From Scedosporium boydii (lineage: Eukaryota > Ascomycota > Sordariomycetes > Microascales > Microascaceae): a DNA stretch of 64,000 bases. Location of the stretch: the NCBI GenBank assembly GCA_002221725.1, contig NJFT01000052.1, forward strand, positions 1 through 64,000. Reading direction: 5' to 3'. The translations under genes were made by a program, and so were the position numbers. Below, one piece after another: positions 48,329 through 59,900 of this stretch. Every line of letters starts with the position of its first letter. Position 1 is the stretch's first letter. The notes beneath the pieces are model-generated. The model had not been told where the DNA came from and ran no database searches. It was given only the letters and a program-made list of their open reading frames with translations.

Positions 48329-49205
48329 ATGTCTGTAACTACAGCTGGACCTTTGTCCGACTCCCAGGTAAATCCGGCAACCAACTCTCTGCATGCCCAT
48401 TCCACCGTCCCAACAATGCATCAAGCGACGACAACAGAACATAGCTGACCATGGCGCCTCTCTCCCCCCGCGTCCGCACATAACAGGTCGGAGTCGAGCT
48501 CCGCAAGATGACCGAGTTCATCAAGCTCGAAGCCCAAGAAAAAGCCCGCGAAATCCACATCAAAGCCGACCAAGACTTCGAAAAGGACAAGTCCGCTCTC
48601 ATCCTCCAGGAGAAGGGAGGCATCGACGCAGCCTATGAGAAGAAGTTCAAGCAGGCCGCCATGTCCCTTCAGATCACCCGCTCCAAAGCCAACTCGAAGG
48701 CCCGCATCACTATCCTTACGGCCGCCCAGCGCGTCGTCGACGCCGTTTTCGACGAGGCCGAGAAGAAGCTCGAGGAGGGCACCAAGGATAAGGGCAAGTA
48801 CAAGGGGACGCTGAAGAACCTTGTGCTCGAGGGTCTTTATGCCTTTAACGATGCTTCTGTGCTGGTGAGGGCGAGGAAAGAGGACTTTGACCTTGTCAAG
48901 GAGGCTATCGAACTCGCGGTGAATGAATACAAGGAGAAGGTTGGAAAGACTACCAAGGCTGAGCTCGATGAGTCGAAGCCGCTACCGGAGGACAGGTAAG
49001 TTATGAAACAATTATGATATTGGCTATAGTGGCTAATAACGATTCTTGTTCCAGTGCTGGTGGTGTCGTTGTTCTTGGACAAGGAGGCAAGATCATTATG
49101 GACAACACGCTCGATACCCGGCTAGAGCTTCTCAAGGACTCTTCGCTCCCAGCTGTGCGGGAGACCCTGTTCGGCGAAAACAATAACCGCAAGTTCTTCG
49201 ACTAA
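48329..49205 (+). CDS. VMA4: V-type proton ATPase subunit E
   Basis: Peripheral-stalk subunit of the V1 sector, which pairs with subunit G to hold the catalytic head of the vacuolar proton pump. Three exons, 48329-48367, 48487-48995 and 49055-49205, join in frame to 232 residues, close to the usual 225-235. The first exon encodes only 13 residues. The N-terminal half is a long charged helix ([20 protein letters not shown], then [19 protein letters not shown]), as expected for the stalk coiled coil. The C-terminal half contains the conserved [18 protein letters not shown] strand-turn and LDTRLELL, ending NNRKFFD. Codon use is strongly biased. The assignment is secure. Confidence 0.97.
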
Positions 49206-49579
49206 ATATTACTCGGGGCGCCAGGGATCTTGGTATTTCGTCTCTTTTCCTTTTCTCACTCATGGTGTTTGTCTGCAACTCTTAGGAAATGGGCTGCGTT
49301 GGCTGGCGGGACCTTTAGCATGGCTGTCTTTCTCCTGTTTCCTTTCAAGAGTATTCTATATTTTTTATTTCTATTTGTTTGGTATTAGAGGGGTACGACT
49401 CGAACCGGCGTAAGTAAGACTGCCGGTCTGTTGCATCTTCCATGAGCGACATCACTAGCAATATTGCATTCCCATCTTCTGAAGTCTCCAGTCCGAAATT
49501 CCATCATTCTCATCATTACTCATAAATGACCGCTGTCCCGGAAAGAAGGATACCATTACGCTGGACGCCAAAGAGAATT
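49206..49579. other. Convergent spacer
   Basis: Short region of 374 bases holding the 3' ends of the V-ATPase E gene and the minus-strand gene beyond it. T-rich stretches at 49350-49385 may be 3' end signals. Nothing else seen. Confidence 0.6.
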
Positions 49580-51642
49580 CTATTTCCCATTTTTGAGTCT
49601 GTCATTCCCAGGCGACGCTCTCCTTGCCGGCGTCGCGCTGGAGGATCTAGAGTCCCTCAATCGACCCTGTAAAAAGTTCTTCATATAGTTTTGCTGCTTC
49701 GGCAGGGATCTGTCCGGGCTGACCGGCCCGGGTATATCGTAGATGCTGATCTTGGGCACCGGCTTCGTGCGGACGGTGTAGGTTAGTCTCTCTCCAACCC
49801 ATTCCATGGCCAGCTTGGCCTCCATCGGAACGATGGACTTCATCCCCGCATCGTTAATACTTCTCGCGAGATCTTTGAGGAGGGTGGTGATGTTGTCAAC
49901 TTCCTCGTCGAAGGATTTTCTCGCAATATCATGCTGCAAGGGATCGGAGGTATCGGACTTGAATCCGGAGTCGATGGTCATGTCAAGCAGCAAGACAAGC
50001 GCTCTAAGTTCGCTATAATCCATGTCGGACTTGATTTTGAACTTGCTACTCTGCAGGTGCTGCCTGATGTCTGTCAAAGTGAATGACAAGTCGGGAGATT
50101 GCCTTGCAAATGAGATATCGTCAAAGAAATAGACTGCAGCCATCCGTCGCCTCAAGTCATGCATTCTCGTGTTGGTTGGGGGCAGGGTCTGAAGTGACCT
50201 TAGACGCATTGGGGCCGAGGTGAACGAGTAATATATGGTCGAGGTTACCTCCTCGCACTGCTCTATCTGTTAGAAAGTAGGATAGTGGCTAGCAGAATAA
50301 GTAGCAACATTGGACTCACAATGTTATCCCACTGCTCCCTGGGCAGCACTGCCACGAGTTGATGGAGGAGATGCCGGTACGAAACCATTACCCCAGGATC
50401 GTGTAAAAGTTCAGGATCCACGGACATGGCAATGAGGAGCTGGATGAGATAGACTGACGATTCGGTTGAAAGCTTCTCAGCAATAATCCAGACCATATTA
50501 AGAACTGAGCACAAACATTGCCAGTCTCGCTTGTAAAACCCTTCGTCAGAGGATCGGATGGGCTTCAGCCTCTGTTTCTTGGAAAGAGACTTGATATCTT
50601 GATTTGCGCCGAGGCGCAAGAACAACCCCTCAAGATATCTCGGGGTGAGTTTGTCGGCGGCAATGTCATCGCCGCAAAGCCGTACCAGTTCGCACATACC
50701 TTCTCTCCTCATACCAGACCTCTCGGTGCAGAGCTCATCCAAGAGCCACAAAAAGAGTTCATCTGGAAGCGGAGATTTGGTAAGACGCATGGACTTGTTG
50801 AGGTAGTTTAGATCAAGATCCTTTTCATGCTTGATGGCTGGTTGCCTGCCGCAGATGGCGTTTACAGATCTAGATGGAAATTTATGGCGATTGGAGAGGC
50901 GGGTTTCTTCAGTAGGCTGAAAGAAGAACCAGCCTCCTCTCTTGGAGATAGGCTCGGTCCGCTCCACGGCCCTGACCACCTTGTCCAACCTATGGTCATG
51001 CTCATCGCCCACGGTAGCTTCCAGGGTTCGACGCAAGGACTCGCCTGCCAGCTTGAACTCTAGCTTTTTCACGCCTGTATCTTTCTCCCGTTCGTGAAAG
51101 CGCGACAGACTGGCCTCGATGTTACTATCCCTTTTTGCGGCGTTGAGCAGGTCAGCCATTTTGAACTGGGGCTCTCGCGGCTGGATAGTCAGAGGCGACG
51201 AGAAGATGGAGTCTGCCCTCTTCCTCTGAGGAGTTGAGAACATTGCGTTAGGCGTCCGACTCTTCGCCGGGGTAGCGGGGCATTGGCGAGCGGCCAAGAT
51301 GTCCTCAAGGGCCTCGAAGGAGACATCGCTGTCTTCATCGTCGGAAGCGGCGATGACTGCATCTCTGCTCACTGGCCTCCTTGGCTCGGGTTTCTTGGGA
51401 GTAACCGGTAAGGAGACAGAGCCGAGCCTGGGCGGAGATGTCTGGACAACGATTGCATCCCGCAACGGAGGACTCACAGCCAGAGCTGCGTCAGGTGGTG
51501 TTGGTGTAACCGTCAGGGCGCTGAGGGCGCTGGAGGATGCCTGAGATGAGCTGGGTATTTTCTGGGGTCTTTGAACAGGTGCAAAGTAATTCCTGATGCC
51601 GCCTGATGCGGGCACTTTCTTCCTCTTGGGCGTCGAAGACAT
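49580..51642 (-). CDS. Helical-repeat nuclear protein, probable Nse5/Nse6-like SMC5/6 factor
   Basis: Two exons on the minus strand, 50320-51642 and 49580-50266, give 669 residues. The N-terminal 160 residues are low-complexity and Ser/Pro/Thr-rich with basic patches (TPKRKK, TPQRKR) and an acidic run (SDDEDSD). At residues 13-20 there is a degenerate PCNA-binding-like motif, SGGIRNYF (Ile16, Tyr19, Phe20). From about residue 230 the sequence becomes helical and Leu-rich (WFFFQPTEET, ELFLWLLDELC, RYLEGLFLRL, VYLIQLLIAM, RHLLHQLVAVL), suggesting stacked helical repeats. This layout is what I expect of fungal Nse5/Nse6-family subunits that load the SMC5/6 DNA-repair complex, but I infer it from general appearance, not a diagnostic motif. 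Another DNA-repair or replication factor is possible. That the gene is real is much surer than its name. Confidence 0.75.
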
Positions 51643-53000
51643 GATTCACTGGAGCCGCCGCAAAGACCCCGAGCCTCACGACGGTTCCTTAGTAGAAATC
51701 AACTCTGGTCCACAAGCTTTGCTTGGGAATCGCGGTATTCCGTCAGGTTTGGTGGAAGGCTCAGTATTGTTCTGGACCATCCAAGGCTTTGGGATGTTGA
51801 AATGCTGGTGTTGCCTGGTCTGCACTTAACCCGTGGTTCAGCCCTGTCGACGCGGCCAAGCGAAGCGCGTTGGCGGTAGCGAGGAATCAGGATACACTGG
51901 AGTCGCGACAGTGTGGGTTGTTAGTGCCAGCGCCATTGTCGCCCGATTTTTTTTTCGCCTTAGTTGTTGGACGTTAGGCCTGGCACTGTCAGGACCAACT
52001 GGCTCCAGGTGTGTGCATCAACGCTGAACCCAGATCGTAAAACCGCAACAACTGTTCTGATTTTACAATTTCGTCAATTGGCAACAAATTGATACGAGCT
52101 GTCTACTATACAAGGTTTTGTTGCTATTTTATTTTATATTTTCATATTGTACAGAACCTGACTTGGGAATCCTCCTGCCTTAGCTAGACACTAAGAGCCA
52201 CTGGAGTTGCCACGAGAACAATCCCACTTGGTTCCGAGCAATGGATCACGACTAGATACATGCCAACGACAACATTTACCAGGCTTCAAAACATGCTTCT
52301 CTTCAGCCTGCTGTGTGACAGAGATGCCTCTAAATGTCGACCGGATCCGACGCTCTTGACTCAGCAAGCATGCAGTCTTAAGATGAGAGGCTAAGTCGGG
52401 TATTCTCTCTGACCCGGTGATCCGGGCAAGATGAAACTCTATCGAATCGCGCAAGAGGCACAAAGGGCTCACATAGTGTTTGAAGCTACGTAGAAAGGAA
52501 CCGTCGGTTCCAGGAGAAAATGTTGGAGAGGGTGGTATTCTGGGTAACCGGCTGATATGATCTTCCTCTAAACATCCATCATGAGTATTATTCGGACTTA
52601 CTGCGGACGACTACAATCACAGCAATCCCATCGAAGATCCTCAAGCCTTACAACTTGGAGTAATAACTGCGGGAAAGCTTATTGGAACATCGCCGAGATT
52701 GTATTTCTTCTCGCACATTACATGTACCAGCCACCAGCCCATATTACCCTCAAAGTTGATAGCGTCAGCAGGAGACACACACCCAACGAATCAAGCCACG
52801 TCGAATCTGACTTCGTAATAGACATGAGCCCAAGTCAGATCTGTCAGCCTTCCAGGTCTTTCTACAAAAGTCAGCCGGCGGTATTCCGCGAGGAGATGGG
52901 TGCGCTTGTTCCTCTCCGTTTCATGTTTCATCCCATGCAGGGTAGGATGGTGCTCCGCAGAGCACGGGATTTTGGTCGCATTTTGGGAAGAGTTTCTAAT
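51643..53000. other. Upstream spacer of the Nse-like gene, gene-free
   Basis: No gene called. The minus strand is stop-free for 139 codons at 52191-52610 and the plus strand has a 182-codon frame at 52581-53129, but neither has coding-type codon use and open stretches of this length are expected by chance in a window this size. Confidence 0.5.
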
Positions 53001-55460
53001 TACTTCGTATTTCCCACAAAATCCAAATGGATGTGCCTTGTCCGTCGCCGAAATTCCTGCCGTGGGCTGGGGCGGGTTTATGACTTCAAGACATGGTTCC
53101 TATTCCAATCTTTGCTAGTCTCACCATGAACTAGCGACATATGTGATGTTGCCAAAGCGGCACAGACTGGTAAGACTCGACGAGCGCCATCTGTAGCGGG
53201 TAGGCTGGCTCTTAAACGCCGACTGGCCAGACAGAGACACCGAATTCATATCAACGTCCCAGATCGAAATGCCTTCGATTACCCCTTAATTGAGGGCCTC
53301 GCACTTAAAACGCAAGAACTCTGCGCCTTGGACCCTGACACCCTCTCCAAGGAACGTATGTACGAAGTGTATGGCTGCCCATCGAAGGAACGTGGCCCAG
53401 CAGAAAGGAAGGTCCCTTCAGCCACTCCAACGGCGACGGAAGAATGCGATAATAGTAGTCAAAGCGAGATGCACTCTATTTTATCGTTTCCTACTTCTTA
53501 AGTGGTCAAAGAAGACGAAGTCGATTTTGAGACGTCAGGGACACATGCATCCCAATTTCGTTTCAGCCCCCATTTGACAACATGCAGGTGGAAGCCCAGA
53601 GAAACAAATCACCGCCTCGGTATGCGCCTCCGACGATAGGTGGCATCCGCATCTCCTTATTATCGTATGGGGCACGTACTTGATCGTGGTCAAAACGATG
53701 GAAGCGAATGTCTTGGCCTCGTACTGGAAGCTCAGGGTTAATTTTACTAGCCCAATGCGGACTAGGCACACAGACTGGCGGGCTCTTACAAACTTCCCGT
53801 TCTCCGTATTTTTCGTGCTTCGCAGAATAGCGATGACAGCGACGCAAGAAGGGGGGGCTTTTGTAGCGTCGCAAAGCGCGACCCTAGATCAATCCGTTCC
53901 GTCCGACTTCTTCGGTGATGAAGTTTAGGAGATAGGCGCATCTTTATCACCAGCCGTTACGCCAGGCGGTCCGCAAACACCGCCCGGACTCTGGAAACTC
54001 CCCCCACACTGGACTAGCATTTTTTAAATTACACGCGAAGTAGGCAAAATGAAGACAACGATGAGTGACGAGCACAGTACGAAGTACGAAAGTTAATTTC
54101 TCCATCGCCAGCACGGATCCAGGATCGTTTCAAGGATCAATATGCTTTGTGAAGGCGCAGTTGGTGCTGATGACACAGCGTGGCGAACGAATTTGAAGGC
54201 TCTTTCCATCAGCACTTCTCGACTTACTATTGTATTACAATTTGATTGTATCATGAACAGAGTCGATCTCTGCAAATGGTCTCTGTCAATGTCACATAAT
54301 ACAAAACTCTGATGGATGATGGAGATGAGTTGATATGCTCAACTTGCTCCTTAACTTCAGTTGAAGCTCCTCCTTCTCTCTCCTACGCAATGCAAAATTC
54401 CAATTCTTAATAGGATTCCATTTTCTTATCACCGCAGCAAACCAGGCATTCAATGTTCAGATCACACCCACACCTTCTGACCGCCGATCATGATAGTCGC
54501 AGAGCTGATAAATTCAGGGTGTCAGGTAGTACTTGGTAGCACATTGAGTGCGATGTACCAACTTTAACTATATGAAGGGAGTCGGGTAAACCTAAACCCA
54601 AATTTCCAACGTTGACCTGGGCTGAGCATGCATTGGTCGACCGAACCAACCAGGAAGCACGCCCCTCTTCGAGCGGGCTTAATTTGCCTCATTGATCCAA
54701 CACAGAAATCCCACGCAAGAAATGGACCTGGACAAGCATCAATTGGTGATAATAGGAACGCGCTGGAAAGCGACCGACGCGGGGAGACTACGGGCAACCG
54801 GGACTCAGTGATCGCCCGTTTCCTTAATTATTAGTTATAATTACTTTCGTACTTCGTAATTGTGCTTCGTTCAGTTGCGGCTTAGACTCGGTAGAGCTAC
54901 CGATCTATGCCTGGATGGTCGAAGCCCCCCCGGCCCTGGGCCTGGGTATGTACGAAGTAATAGTTCAGGACAGATCTTAGGTCTCAGGGCTGTGACCGAC
55001 CCCTGTAGTTCTGCTACTTGTAGGTTTATCGTGTTTCGTGAACGGGTTGCGTGTGTACATACACTCCAGTGTTACGAAGCAAGGACGAAATAGGCTCGCC
55101 GAATGAATAATGATCCTGGATCAGATTTATTAATAGGAAATCAATGGCGTTGGATCTAGTCTCATCGAAGTGAGTAATACTCTCTCATACGTAGTGGAAC
55201 GCGATATCGAGTGCGGCGATGGTGGAGTCGCCGACAGGACGCTCGGCATCATTGGAGCATATTGCTCGCACGCTAATACCTCATTCAGTCCATTCGGTGC
55301 CGGAGCCGATCGCACCCTTTCAATTCGCGGGGGTTCCAAGATTTCGTCAATGGAGGAGAAAGTCGAGCAGCAGGGAGGTACCTGGAAGAGTCAGTTGTGT
55401 CGTGGAGTGTCGGTAAAGGTAATGCAGCGCTGTTCTATATTTTGTCCGAAGTACGAAGTA
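53001..55460. repeat. Block C of dispersed GTACTTCGTAC motif
   Basis: Third gene-free block, with five exact 9-base cores at or within one base of 53001, 54078, 54851, 54951 and 55452, including the full 11-base repeat at 54077-54087. Degenerate copies lie near 52811, 53360 and 54866. A partly coding-like frame at 53130-53639 is discussed as a finding. No gene is called. Confidence 0.8.
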
Positions 55461-56918
55461 GAGAAGTAATAGTTTACAATTCAATCCTTCGGGAGTCCCT
55501 TCAAACCACCCCTCCCAAGCCATCGCGTCAAATTTGTATCGATGGGATGGATTGATTGATGCTATGCTAAGCATTATGGAGGACCGAAGTGCGAGATGAT
55601 ACAAGCACATTCGATCCGTCAATGGAATGGTACGCGGTGACTTGTCACGACTCGGTTCGGGAAGAACGAAGTATTGATCTAGCATGGTACAAACCGAGTT
55701 CGTCCAGCACTCCAACTCCGTCCCCCTATTCCTCTTCGAGCGACACTGGATTGGGTAAGCGGAAGTATTATTGCACATATTCAAGGCGGGAAAGATACTT
55801 CTACCTGAGGTATGTTCTGCATTAAATCCGCACCCATTGATGATTGATCCCTTGGAGTAAAGTACTTGAGATCAAGGGGAACCCCGCCAGACCAGTAGCG
55901 GGTCCCATTCTGGAGCAACTGGCTGGCAACTCCCTAGTTAGGAGTGTTGTGGTGTATGTAATCCCCGCCAAAGCCTCACTGAGATTGATTGCTTGCTTGC
56001 AATGTTCTCCGCTTAGCCTATGCGTCAAAATTGTATGCACCATTACATTGCTGCACTACTGCAATGCTGTATCGCTGTACATACGATAGTAGTGCCGTGT
56101 AGCATGGGAATACCCACCGCAGCCCAGAATCAATTTCCAAATCCACCAACCCTTCTGTGTTCTGTTCCCCGGCCCTTCCGGACTTTTCGCCCACCGCTCT
56201 CTTACCCCATTCGCCATTTCTCTGTACTGCTTCATTTGATCCCTTCAATTCCTTGGCTCAAGGTCTTGCGTGGCATCAAGGGGGCTTTGTTCTTTTTTCG
56301 ATCATCAACACCGCCGCCCTGTAAACACCCCCGTTCCGTTCCTGCGGCGAACATTGAAGTTTATTATTCTTCCCTTCCCTTTCCAGTCTTTTCCTCCCCA
56401 ATCACTGTTGTCGCTCCGTCTCTACCTCGTTCTTTTCTTTTCCTCGACGGCCATTTCGCATTTCGCGCGATCCGACTGAGGCGGCGACAAAAAACTTAAT
56501 TCCCACCCTATCCCCGAAACATCCCCCCGATTTCTACGAACTCTCTCCGTCGAGGCTATTAAGGTCCCACGCCCCCCCGGAGTCGCCCATCGTGTTCCAA
56601 CCGAGTCTCCCTTTCGTCATTTCACCTAAACGTCCAACTCAAGTCCATTGTGACAACAGGCCTCGAGCTCAACAGGCCCCAATACGAAAGCTGGAGAAAT
56701 AAAGGACACGAAACTCAACCACGACGACCGAGGCAGCCCTGGCGCGAACCCTCGGATTCTTCGGGCTGTCGCCCGAGCTATCCCAACAGGATTGCCAGAG
56801 TCCCTAAAGGGAGCTGGTGACGAACCTGCCTCGAGTAACAACGAGCGCCTCCTTTTTTATTTTCGTAGGACTTGGTTTATGAACGACCGCCGAAGCGAGC
56901 GAGCGAGCAGAACCGAAG
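55461..56918. other. Leader and promoter region of the flippase gene
   Basis: From about 56120 to 56650 the plus strand is strongly pyrimidine-rich, and it then becomes purine-mixed up to the start codon, which suggests a long transcribed leader. Several short upstream open frames occur here, for example 56270-56479 and 56792-56992; the latter overlaps the real start in another frame. Whether they are transcribed cannot be told from sequence. Confidence 0.5.
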
Positions 56919-59900
56919 ATGGCTTCGATACGCAGCAGTTTAAGAAAATTCCCCCTTTTCAATGGAGCCCAAAAAGGTTCTCCATCGGGTGAAAAGGGAA
57001 GTCGAATGTCCGGGGCCTCCGAATCCGTGCAGAATGGCGATGTCGTCGTCGAAGGAGATGATGGCGACGAGGGTGCGAGCAGGAGACTCTTCTTCAACTT
57101 GCCGTTACCACCAGATCTCCTCGACGAGTCTGGTTCCCCAGCACAATCATTCACGCGAAACAAAATTCGGACAGCGAAGTATACACCGTTATCGTTTATA
57201 CCTAAAAACCTTTGGTTCCAGTTTCACAACGTTGCAAACATATTTTTCCTTTTCACTGTTATCCTAGTCGTAAGTGCACCCCCTTCCTGCTTGTTCGTGT
57301 GGTGTGGTGTGCGTGTCCGAATGCCTGAGTATAGGGACACTGCTTGCTGCTCATGCTCCCACCCTTACTTTCGTTCTCTATCGTTGATCTTGGACATGAA
57401 TTACTGGACCATTCTTTGATAAACTGACACTTCTCTCTTTCATCAAGTTCTTCCCCATTTTCGGAGGTGTGAATCCAGGTCTTAATTCCGTTCCTTTAAT
57501 CTTCATCATTACGGTCACTGCCATCAAGGATGCCATCGAAGACTCGCGTCGAACCATTCTCGACAACGTGTTGAATAATGCTCCTGTTCACCGACTTCAG
57601 CACTGGAACAATATCAATGTGGAGGATGATAATGTATCATATTGGCGGCGCTTCAAGAAGGCCACTTCTCGCTCCATTGTCAGATTTTGGAGGTTCATCA
57701 AGAGCTCCTGGTCCAAGAAGGCAAAGGAAGAACGCGCGAGAGCGAAGGAGCAAGCTACTGACGAGCCCCGTATGTCGGTCGAAACCCGCGTCACCCTCCG
57801 CGGATCTATGCTGTCGCCCAATAATCGCGAGTCGTTCGTCTCGGCGAGGGAGTCTATTCAGTTGACGCCTGTCCCATCCCCTCTGCCTCAAGGTGTCACC
57901 CAGGAGGACGTGGAAGCTCGCGAGCGTCACCGTGCCCAGGTCCTCCGAACGATGAAAAAGGACATGATCAACCATGATAAGCCGGCGGAGAGGAAGGCTC
58001 GATTCCACCCCGATGCGTGGAAGAGCCTAAGGGTTGGCGACTTCGTTCGCATCCATAACGACGATGAGCTCCCTGCTGATATCATTATCCTTTCCACTTC
58101 GGATCCCGAGGGTGCCTGCTACATTGAGACTAAAAGCTTGGACGGTGAGACGAATCTCAAGTTCCGTACCGCCCTTCAGTGTGGCCGCACGATCAAACAC
58201 GCCCGTGACTGCGAACGAGCCGAGTTTTGGATCGACAGCGAGACCCCCCACCCGAACCTTTACAAGTACAACGGTGCCATAAGGTGGCGCCAACGACTTC
58301 CCGACGATCCCTACGGCGAGCCCGAAGAGATGACTGAACCTATTAGCATTGATAATCTACTTCTCCGAGGATGTACTCTCCGCAACACCGAGTGGGCTCT
58401 TGGCGTCGTCGTATTCACTGGCCACGACACCAAAATCATGATGAACGCTGGTGTTACACCGAGCAAGCGTGCAAGGATAGCACGGGAGCTTAACTTTAGC
58501 GTCATCTGCAATTTCGTCATTCTCTTTATCATGTGTCTTGTCTCTGGTCTTGTCAACGGCGCTACCTGGGCACAGACGGAAGCTTCCCATCGATTTTTCG
58601 AGTTTGGTTTCATTGGTGGTAATCCCCCTATGAGTGGTTTTATTACCTTCTGGGGTGCCGTGATTCTGTTCCAGAACTTGGTTCCCATCTCCCTGTACAT
58701 CACTCTCGAAATCGTCCGTCTTCTCCAGGCCATCTTCATTTACAGCGACGTCGAGATGTACTACGAGAAGATTGACCAGCCTTGTATTCCTAAGTCGTGG
58801 AACATCTCGGATGACGTCGGTCAGATCGAGTACATCTTCTCCGACAAGACCGGAACCCTAACCCAGAATGTCATGGAGTTCAAGAAGGCAACCATCAACG
58901 GCCAGCCGTACGGCGAAGCCTACACCGAAGCGCAGGCTGGAATGCAGAAGAGGCTAGGCGTTGATGTCGAGAAGGAGGGCGAGCGAGTCAGGAAAGAAAT
59001 AGCCGAGGCCAAGGTTCAGACCCTCGCTCGGCTACGACGGATACACGACAACCCTTATCTTCACGACGAAGACCTCACCTTCATTGCCCCCGATTTTGCT
59101 GCTGACCTTGGCGGTGACACGACGCCGGAGCAGCAGTATGCGGCTGAGCGATTCATGCTGGCGCTGGCTCTATGTCATACAGTCATCCCGGAGAAGTTAC
59201 CCGGTGACCAACCCAAGATGGTTTTCAAGGCGCAGTCCCCCGATGAGGCCGCCCTAGTTGCGACAGCGAGAGATATGGGTTTCACCGTCTTATCCTCTAC
59301 GAGCGACAATATTGATCTCAACGTCATGGGCGAACATCGGCGATACCCCCTCCTCAATATTATCGAGTTCGACTCGACCCGAAAGCGTATGAGCACCATC
59401 GTGAGAATGCCCGACGGCAAGCTTGTCCTTTTCTGCAAGGGTGCCGACAGCATTATTTACTCGAGGCTCAAGAGGGGCGAGCAGAAGGAGCTTCGACAGA
59501 CGACGGCTGAGCATCTCGAGATGTTTGCGCGAGAGGGTCTCCGAACACTCTGTATCGCCGAGCGCGAGCTGACGGATGACGAATACTACGCCTGGAAGAA
59601 GAAGCACGATATTGCAGCTTCTGCTATCGAGGGTCGCGAAGAAAAGATGGATGCCGTTGCCGAGTTGATCGAGCAGGATCTGATGCTCTTGGGCGGAACC
59701 GCTATTGAGGATCGCTTACAAGACGGCGTCCCCGATACAATTGAGCTACTTGGTGCGGCTGGTATCAAGCTCTGGGTGCTGACTGGTGACAAGGTCGAGA
59801 CGGCCATCAATATCGGTTTCTCATGCAACCTTCTGAACAACGACATGGAGTTGATCCATCTTAAGGTTGACGAGGATGAGTCACACGAGACCCCCGATGA

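Noticed and set aside
49390..49420. T-arm-like sequence on the minus strand (GGTTCGAGTC)
   Set aside because: The flanking stem does not pair and no tRNA body is present.
52191..52610. 139-codon stop-free stretch on the minus strand that looks protein-like
   Set aside because: Codon use is unbiased, and by a simple estimate several stop-free stretches of this length are expected by chance in six frames of 64 kb.
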